Shown here: piece by piece, positions 59,801 to 64,000 of the stretch
Numbering within the stretch: position 1 is the first letter of the stretch
How the letters are laid out: each line of letters opens with the position of its first letter
Source: Alkalinema pantanalense
Lineage (GTDB): Bacteria > Cyanobacteriota > Cyanobacteriia > Leptolyngbyales > Leptolyngbyaceae
Reading direction: 5' to 3'
Length of the DNA stretch: 64,000 nucleotides
NCBI RefSeq assembly: GCF_050753345.1
Contig: NZ_JBLZFX010000014.1
Location: forward strand, 28,067-92,066
Notes under the pieces: generated by a model
Told to the model about the DNA's origin: nothing
What the model saw: only the letters and a program-made list of their open reading frames with translations
Databases searched by the model: none
Made by a program: the position numbers and the translations under genes

Positions 59801-62484
59801 TCCGGCTCTCCGAGAGACTGTTGCAACAACTGTTTCAGGTCAGCATGCTCTGCCTCAACGACGGCTTGATCAATGATGGGTGGAACCGTCTCCCCTAGTA
59901 GGATCAAACCCCTTTGCCCCAAGGTGATCGCTTCCGATCGTCGATTTTGACTGAGGTAAAGCACCATTTGAGTAGCGTAGACTTCCGCCCGATCGAGATC
60001 ACTACGGGCATGGTCAAGCAATGTGTTAAAGACAACATCTGCCCCTTGTCCATTACCGCAAAGGTATTCACATTCCAACTGTTCAGTGAGGAGATCAAAC
60101 GTGAGGGCGTAGTCATGGTCCCAACTGTCTAGCGGCAGTAGGGTAATGCCCATGGCAAAGTATTTCCGGGCAGCTTCATAGGCTGCGGCAGCCTTCGCTT
60201 TTTTGCCTGCGCCTAGGTTGAGGTGGGCCAATTGCCAGCGTTCTTCGGGTGTGCGGATCAGATCGCGCCCTGCATTCAGTTGATTCACAACTTCAAAAAG
60301 TTGATCTTCCTGCCGCAAACTTAACATTTGCCGAAGTCCAACTTGTCCCACTTTGAGGTGAAAAGCTTGACGTTCGGTCGGTAGGAGTAAGGAATAGGCT
60401 GCCTGTTGCACTCGATCGTGCAAAAAGCGGAACGTAGTAACCTCGGGTTGCTCCTGAAGTAACCAGATTGCCCAATCGATCGATCGATTTGCTCCCAGAT
60501 TGGCGGGTAATAGTAGTCCTTCCCGGAGGGCATCCCAAAGCGTTTGGGCAATTTCAGTGGGTGAACATCCCTGCACCACCGCTAGCAATCCCAAACTAAA
60601 TTCATTGCCAATGCAAGCGGCGACCTTGAGGGACTGCTGAGTCGCCATTGGTAAGCGCCGAATTTTGTCAATCATCAGATCCACAACATTTTGGGTGATC
60701 CCCAAGTTCTGAATCCGGTTTAAATCCCATTGCCAACTACCCTGTTCGCAATCGTAGGTAATTAATTTCGTACTATCTAGAAACTCTAGAAGTTGGTTGA
60801 GAAAGAAAGGATTGCCTTGAGTTCGGTTAAACAGCAGCTCAGCCAAGGGGGTCATGTGTTCCGGACTCAGCCCAAAGCTATCTGCTAGCAACTGAACCGT
60901 CTCGGACAAATGGAGGGGAGGAATTTCCAAAGGCTGGGTAATCGGCAATGAAGCGAGTAAATGCAGGGGATGATCCTCCCTCATTTCCTGGGAGCGATAG
61001 GCTCCAATAATGAGCAAGGAAACCTGATCGAGCTCCGTTAACAGACGATGTATTAGAGTGAGAGAAGCCGCATCTGCCCATTGCAGATCATCTAGAAAAA
61101 TCACCAATGGATGTTCTATTTGGGCAAAAATGCGAATAAATTGTTGCAGGACGAGATGAAAGCGATTTTGGCTTTCCAGGGCATCCAGTTTGGCTGGAGG
61201 CGGCGTTTTATCTAAAAGGACAGCAATTTCCGGAATCACATCAATGAGGATCTGACTATTATTGCCGATCGCTTGGCTCAGCTTTTCTCGCCATTGCTGC
61301 ACCTGGGCATCACTTTCGGTCAGAATTTGGCGAACCAATTCCTGAAAAGCTTGAATCAGTGAAAGATAGGGAACATCTTGGCGAAATTCGTCAAATTTTC
61401 CAGTGATGAAATAGCTGCGTTTATGCAGAATCGATCGCTGAAGTTCATGCACCAGAAAGGACTTGCCAACACCCGCCGCCCCGGAAACGAGGACACACTC
61501 CAGGTGCCCTTGGCTTGCTTGCTGAAAGGATTCTAAAAGTAAAGTGAGTTCTTGATCTCGACCGTAGCGTTTTTGGGGAAAGTGAAATTGAGTTGAGCGA
61601 TCGTGCTGCCCCAGGGAAAATTCAGCAATCGTCCCCGTTTCTACGAGTTGTTCCAGGCAATATTTCAGATCCGCTTTCAAACCGTAGGCACTTTGGTAGC
61701 GATCTTCAACGGTCTTAGCCAGTAGTTTCATGACGATCTCCGAGAGGCCGATCGGGATCGCCGGATTTTGTTTATGGAGCGGAACGGGTTGACGGGCAAT
61801 ATGGCAATGCACCAGTTCAATGGGATCCTGCGTCACAAAAGGAGGCTGTCCAGCTAAAACTTGATATAACGTCACACCCAAAGAGTAGAAATCCGTCCGA
61901 TAATCCACAGTCCGATTGAGGCGGCCCGTCTGTTCAGGAGAGCAATAAATTAACGCATGCTGGAATGGCAGGGAAACCTCCCAGCGCCCTGAAACCAACG
62001 GTAATCCTGTATTCACCCCTAAATTAATAAGCTGTACAGTACCGGTCGTTGGGTTAATCAGAATACTATTGGGATCCAAACCACGATGGGCAATATTTTG
62101 TTGGTGGAGATGGCCTAAGGTTTCAACCACCTTCACCATCCACTGAAGAATTTCCACCAGCGAACATGGAGCCGATTCGATCCAGTGGGCTAGCGGATAG
62201 CCGCCTAAATCTTCCAAAACCAAGAGGGGGCATCGCTCACTCATTTCTAACGTGAGTACTTGAGCTAGCCCCGCAATACTGAGTTTCCGACTCACTTCAT
62301 ATTCGTACTTCAATTGATAAATGATTGAATAGGCGATCGAGTCCACCTGAATCGCCTTTAAGAGAACGGGTGCTTGATCCTGATTGCGAATTGCACGATA
62401 AATCACTTGGCCTGCAACGTTGTAGACCTGCTCAACTAGGCAATATCCTGGAATGGAAAAGTCAATCAGTGGGGCATCCAGCAT
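56890..62484 (-). CDS. trifunctional-type pseudokinase/AAA ATPase/GAF/histidine kinase
   Basis: 1,864 residues from the ATG at 62484 (GAGG seven bases before). Order: protein-kinase fold (1 to about 270), AAA/PknK-like ATPase (Walker A GAAGVGKS, Lys341; Walker B LVIFLDDLQWAD), a long helical repeat region (about 700-1290), GAF (about 1340-1500), and histidine kinase with H-box AHEIKNPLNF (His1588), N-box NLIANAIDAID and G-boxes DNGAGM and GQGTGLGLS. The kinase catalytic loop reads H133-R-G-L-D-P-N-S instead of HRD-x-x-x-x-N, and DFG is Asn154-Leu-Gly, so the Ser/Thr kinase part lacks both catalytic aspartates, whereas the histidine kinase looks active. No response regulator is adjacent. Confidence 0.93.
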   Translation of the reverse strand: MLDAPLIDFSIPGYCLVEQVYNVAGQVIYRAIRNQDQAPVLLKAIQVDSIAYSIIYQLKYEYEVSRKLSIAGLAQVLTLEMSERCPLLVLEDLGGYPLAHWIESAPCSLVEILQWMVKVVETLGHLHQQNIAHRGLDPNSILINPTTGTVQLINLGVNTGLPLVSGRWEVSLPFQHALIYCSPEQTGRLNRTVDYRTDFYSLGVTLYQVLAGQPPFVTQDPIELVHCHIARQPVPLHKQNPAIPIGLSEIVMKLLAKTVEDRYQSAYGLKADLKYCLEQLVETGTIAEFSLGQHDRSTQFHFPQKRYGRDQELTLLLESFQQASQGHLECVLVSGAAGVGKSFLVHELQRSILHKRSYFITGKFDEFRQDVPYLSLIQAFQELVRQILTESDAQVQQWREKLSQAIGNNSQILIDVIPEIAVLLDKTPPPAKLDALESQNRFHLVLQQFIRIFAQIEHPLVIFLDDLQWADAASLTLIHRLLTELDQVSLLIIGAYRSQEMREDHPLHLLASLPITQPLEIPPLHLSETVQLLADSFGLSPEHMTPLAELLFNRTQGNPFFLNQLLEFLDSTKLITYDCEQGSWQWDLNRIQNLGITQNVVDLMIDKIRRLPMATQQSLKVAACIGNEFSLGLLAVVQGCSPTEIAQTLWDALREGLLLPANLGANRSIDWAIWLLQEQPEVTTFRFLHDRVQQAAYSLLLPTERQAFHLKVGQVGLRQMLSLRQEDQLFEVVNQLNAGRDLIRTPEERWQLAHLNLGAGKKAKAAAAYEAARKYFAMGITLLPLDSWDHDYALTFDLLTEQLECEYLCGNGQGADVVFNTLLDHARSDLDRAEVYATQMVLYLSQNRRSEAITLGQRGLILLGETVPPIIDQAVVEAEHADLKQLLQQSLGEPDISQLAFLPRSQDTHHRVIMKLLQYLAAASVTRDRKFYQWAILRMVKRTLRDGLTANSAYGCVAYGTILSATEDYATAHAFGQVALQMSEQFNSLQGITQFSFGGLLAHWQLSFLDCRQYLLRAFQQCCETGEFLYALYSLVLRADITLMSGSSLDKGDRDVQQAKEFATQRRNSTFINDAIIKQQFIRSLRGTTQAYGSFSDSEISEEDLLNQLQQPSEPQNTLSRYYIYKLQSLYLFGEYEKAPAIAQASAQLVDSHFGVAIAVEHYLYSALLLAAHYPHAPQPEQLQIWQALESHCAQVQKWATHCPNNYSHRLLLIQAEMAQLQDQDSDATTLYDRAISAANEQSCWSIEAIACEQAAKYHRKQGRSRLAQSYFQDACTAYSQWGALAKVMQLRQDWPQLAGSKPQRDTETWFSDRLFPDSSQQPWTARSTQTLDWMTVIKASQALSSEIVFSSLMEKLMKIVIENAGAERGLLVVRREGELKIEAEGHVNAPLDGDDRAVSHFVVDCGDRREADLNITNNFSQEISSTRALSTRMPSTLIAYVERTQTTIVLNHAAVDERFGSDPYIQTQQTKSVLCFPMVYQGKLTGILYLENNLTLGAFTPDRLAVLKLLTAQVAISIENASLYSNLQRYSQELELQNQALATSRMQLQTQTHQLEEMLTNLQRTQAQLVQTEKLSSLGQLIAGVAHEIKNPLNFIAGNIDYADNYVQQLLQLIQLYQEYYPQPVQPVQALIEAIDLDFLLNDLKKIFSSMQMGSERIHNLVVSLRNFSRTDEQEVQQVDIHEGLDGTILILQPRLKATQERPAIQLEKRYGELPLVECYPSQLNQVFMNLIANAIDAIDELCQQRTFDTNRALPSVIQIQTEVVDQQHIAVHIRDNGAGMTEETRQQLFAPFFTTKPTGQGTGLGLSISYQIVVEKHHGHVSCVSAANEGAEFTVTIPIRQPDLPRSSMALPVDTPSQTVGN

Positions 62485-62699
62485 CAAACAACCTCGGCGC
62501 AATCGAGCACAAAGTCAACCATTGATCGTTGTACCTAATTATTAATAGCTTGCCCCAGCCAATTTAATCCCTATCAAATAAGAATTTTCTATTCTTGAGC
62601 AGGAAATCTGGATCCTACAAGTCAGCAGCCTGGTAATCATGCGGCCCGCCTTAGAACGAGCCGATTCACTAGAAAGTTTCAGGGAATCAGGATCACAAA

Positions 62700-63470
62700 T
62701 TAGCTTTGTAGAATGCCATCTTCTAGATGAATGACCCGATCGGCCACTTCAACAATACGAGGATCATGGGTCACAATCAGCACTGTTTTTCCTCCCTCTT
62801 TCGCCAAATCCCGTAGAAGCTGAATGACAGCCTGACCGTTTTGGGAGTCTAGGGAAGCAGTGGGTTCATCGGCCATGATCAATTTCGGATTGCCAGCCAA
62901 GGCACGGGCGATCGCCACCCGCTGCTTTTGCCCACCGGAGAGATCCCGAGGCAGATTGTTGGCTTTATTGCCTAAATCCACTTGCTCCAGCAGATCCATC
63001 GCTTGGCGACGGGCAGCTTGGCCTCTAATCCCTTTAAGATTCAGGGCGACTTCCACGTTTTCCAGGGCGGTTAGAGCAGGAAAGAGGTTGAATCCCTGAA
63101 AAACAAACCCTAAGTTGTTCAACCGAAATGCCGCCAATTGGCGACTTGACATCCGCGTAATTTCTTCCCCTAAAAGACAGACACGACCTTCGGTAGGGGT
63201 GAGAATGCCTGCTAGAATTGACAATAAAGTGGTCTTACCGGATCCCGAAGGCCCCATAAGTAATTGAATGTCTCCTGCATTTATCGTTAGGCTGACATTC
63301 TTGAGTGCATGAAACGCTTGAGTCCCCGTTTGGTAGATCATGCTCACCCCAGAAGCCGCGATCGCCTTTTGGGTCAACGCATCTTGAAGTAAAGACTCGC
63401 GGCAGGGCGTAACTGTAGCCGCAGAAAGGCTCCCAGGTCGTTGGATTCGGTCAAAATCAATCGCTGTCAT
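62700..63470 (-). CDS. devA: DevA-type ABC transporter ATP-binding protein
   Basis: ATPase of the MacB/LolD-like DevBCA class, which with a HlyD-like adaptor (DevB) and permease (DevC) exports lipids or other compounds through TolC-like channels. 256 residues: about 40 N-terminal extra residues, then GVSMIYQTGTQAFHALKNV, Walker A GPSGSGKTTL, LGFVFQGFNLFPALTALENV, signature DLSGGQKQRVAIARAL, Walker B LIMADEPTASLD and VTHDPRI. It lies 264 bp downstream of the permease end on the same strand; that gap shows no gene. Confidence 0.9.
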   Translation of the reverse strand: MTAIDFDRIQRPGSLSAATVTPCRESLLQDALTQKAIAASGVSMIYQTGTQAFHALKNVSLTINAGDIQLLMGPSGSGKTTLLSILAGILTPTEGRVCLLGEEITRMSSRQLAAFRLNNLGFVFQGFNLFPALTALENVEVALNLKGIRGQAARRQAMDLLEQVDLGNKANNLPRDLSGGQKQRVAIARALAGNPKLIMADEPTASLDSQNGQAVIQLLRDLAKEGGKTVLIVTHDPRIVEVADRVIHLEDGILQS

Positions 63471-63734
63471 TCGTCAAAATCTCGATAGCGGCATCAAAGC
63501 AGAGGGAGAACTGAATTCTAGAATTAGCTTCACCTAGGGGGCGGCCAAATCCAGATGTGGGAGCGAGTATATTCTAGTCTAATCGCTCCATCCTCCTTTC
63601 CCAAGGGCATTCCTCAGGGATTTAAGAAGAGCCATATTTAGAAAAAGCTATGTAGATACTTACACATCCGCTAGGAAGCGTTATGCAAACTGCGCTTGCC
63701 TCCTTGCTGCTTTAAAGAGCTACGCTTTAAAGAT

Positions 63735-64000
63735 TTATGCTTTAAAGACAATCGCTGGATCTACGCGAGTCACTTTTTGCACAGCAAACAACGCAGATCC
63801 AACACACATCACCACTGTCAAAACCAAGACTCCGGCGGCAGTAGTTGGCTCAATCAAAATCATGACGCCTTTAGCAGCCTGAGTCCAATGGCCTAGTGGA
63901 GTGTCAGGATTAATTTTGTGAGTTTGAGCGAGAATGGATTTAGGATCTGATTGGTTCTGAAATCCACTCTTGTAGGAATATCGTATGGGCAAAGTGTACA
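63735..64000 (-). CDS. devC: DevC-like FtsX-family permease, C-terminal part
   Basis: The 5' part lies beyond the right edge. Open minus-strand frame ending at 63735. The last 30 residues (AAGVLVLTVVMCVGSALFAV, then QKVTRVDPAIVFKA) match the final TM helix and D-P-A-x-x-F tail of FtsX/MacB/DevC permeases. Before it, a hydrophilic stretch (KSGFQNQSDPKSILAQTHKI, NPDTPLGHW) separates it from the preceding helix, longer than I expect for DevC. Placed upstream of devA on the same strand, it is the likely membrane partner. Confidence 0.75.
   Translation of the reverse strand, partial: YTLPIRYSYKSGFQNQSDPKSILAQTHKINPDTPLGHWTQAAKGVMILIEPTTAAGVLVLTVVMCVGSALFAVQKVTRVDPAIVFKA

Overview
The window is chromosomal DNA of a cyanobacterium. 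The CGATCG core of the HIP1 octamer recurs in almost every gene. The gene content is also cyanobacterial: orange carotenoid protein with its recovery protein and a carotenoid ketolase, a ctaCDE/ctaAB terminal oxidase locus, large CHAT-TPR and TIR-WD40 proteins, a kinase/ATPase/histidine-kinase giant and a DevA-type exporter. Lineage within the phylum cannot be fixed from this sequence; no heterocyst-specific gene other than the widespread DevA/DevC type is visible. No rRNA, tRNA or CRISPR array was recognised.

Layout. 0-1.2 kb: hisG (cut by the left edge) divergent from an RppA-like response regulator. 1.2-9.6 kb: a plus-strand run of exported proteins, three consecutive lipoproteins, an exported CHAT/TPR protein, a fourth lipoprotein and a small secreted protein. 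9.7-16.9 kb: YciI, a TIR-TM-double-propeller-TPR protein, rsmE, a TPR protein and dusA. 17.1-24.8 kb: an alpha/beta-hydrolase lacking its nucleophile directly behind sufE, a nitroreductase, speD, a decayed amine oxidase gene and a Pro/Thr-rich membrane protein. 25.5-31.0 kb: exopolysaccharide genes (Wza-like SLBB exporter, GT4 glycosyltransferase, Wzc-like tyrosine kinase). 31.1-33.6 kb: photoprotection cassette ocp-crtW-frp, with a probable 91-bp miniature transposable element beside the frp stop codon. 33.9-44.3 kb: Uma2, uvrB, ADP-ribosylglycohydrolase, two cyanobacterial membrane proteins, fumC, an M23 peptidase and DUF1345. 44.5-51.3 kb: ctaCDE (minus strand) divergent from ctaA-ctaB (plus strand), so the aa3-type oxidase and its heme A pathway lie back to back. 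51.3-54.1 kb: an ABC-2 exporter. 54.2-62.5 kb: an RR-PAS-adenylate cyclase and a 1,864-residue pseudokinase/ATPase/GAF/histidine kinase. 62.7-64 kb: devA and the end of a devC-like permease.

The clearest functional unit is ocp-crtW-frp: CrtW makes the keto-carotenoid, OCP binds it and quenches phycobilisomes in strong blue light, and FRP resets OCP. Between ocp and crtW lies a hairpin that contains crtW's Shine-Dalgarno sequence and has a T-rich tail, which could set expression ratios. The cta locus similarly joins apo-oxidase and cofactor genes. A genome trait seen throughout is the tandem duplication of 13-21 bp units, mainly in intergenic DNA but also inside coding sequence, where it gives peptide repeats. 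I found no gene cassette that I can call a new multi-gene system. The best candidates for new biology are single-protein anomalies (TIR double propeller, pseudokinase sensor, CtaC insert, Ala-nucleophile hydrolase, exported CHAT protein among lipoproteins) and the miniature element.
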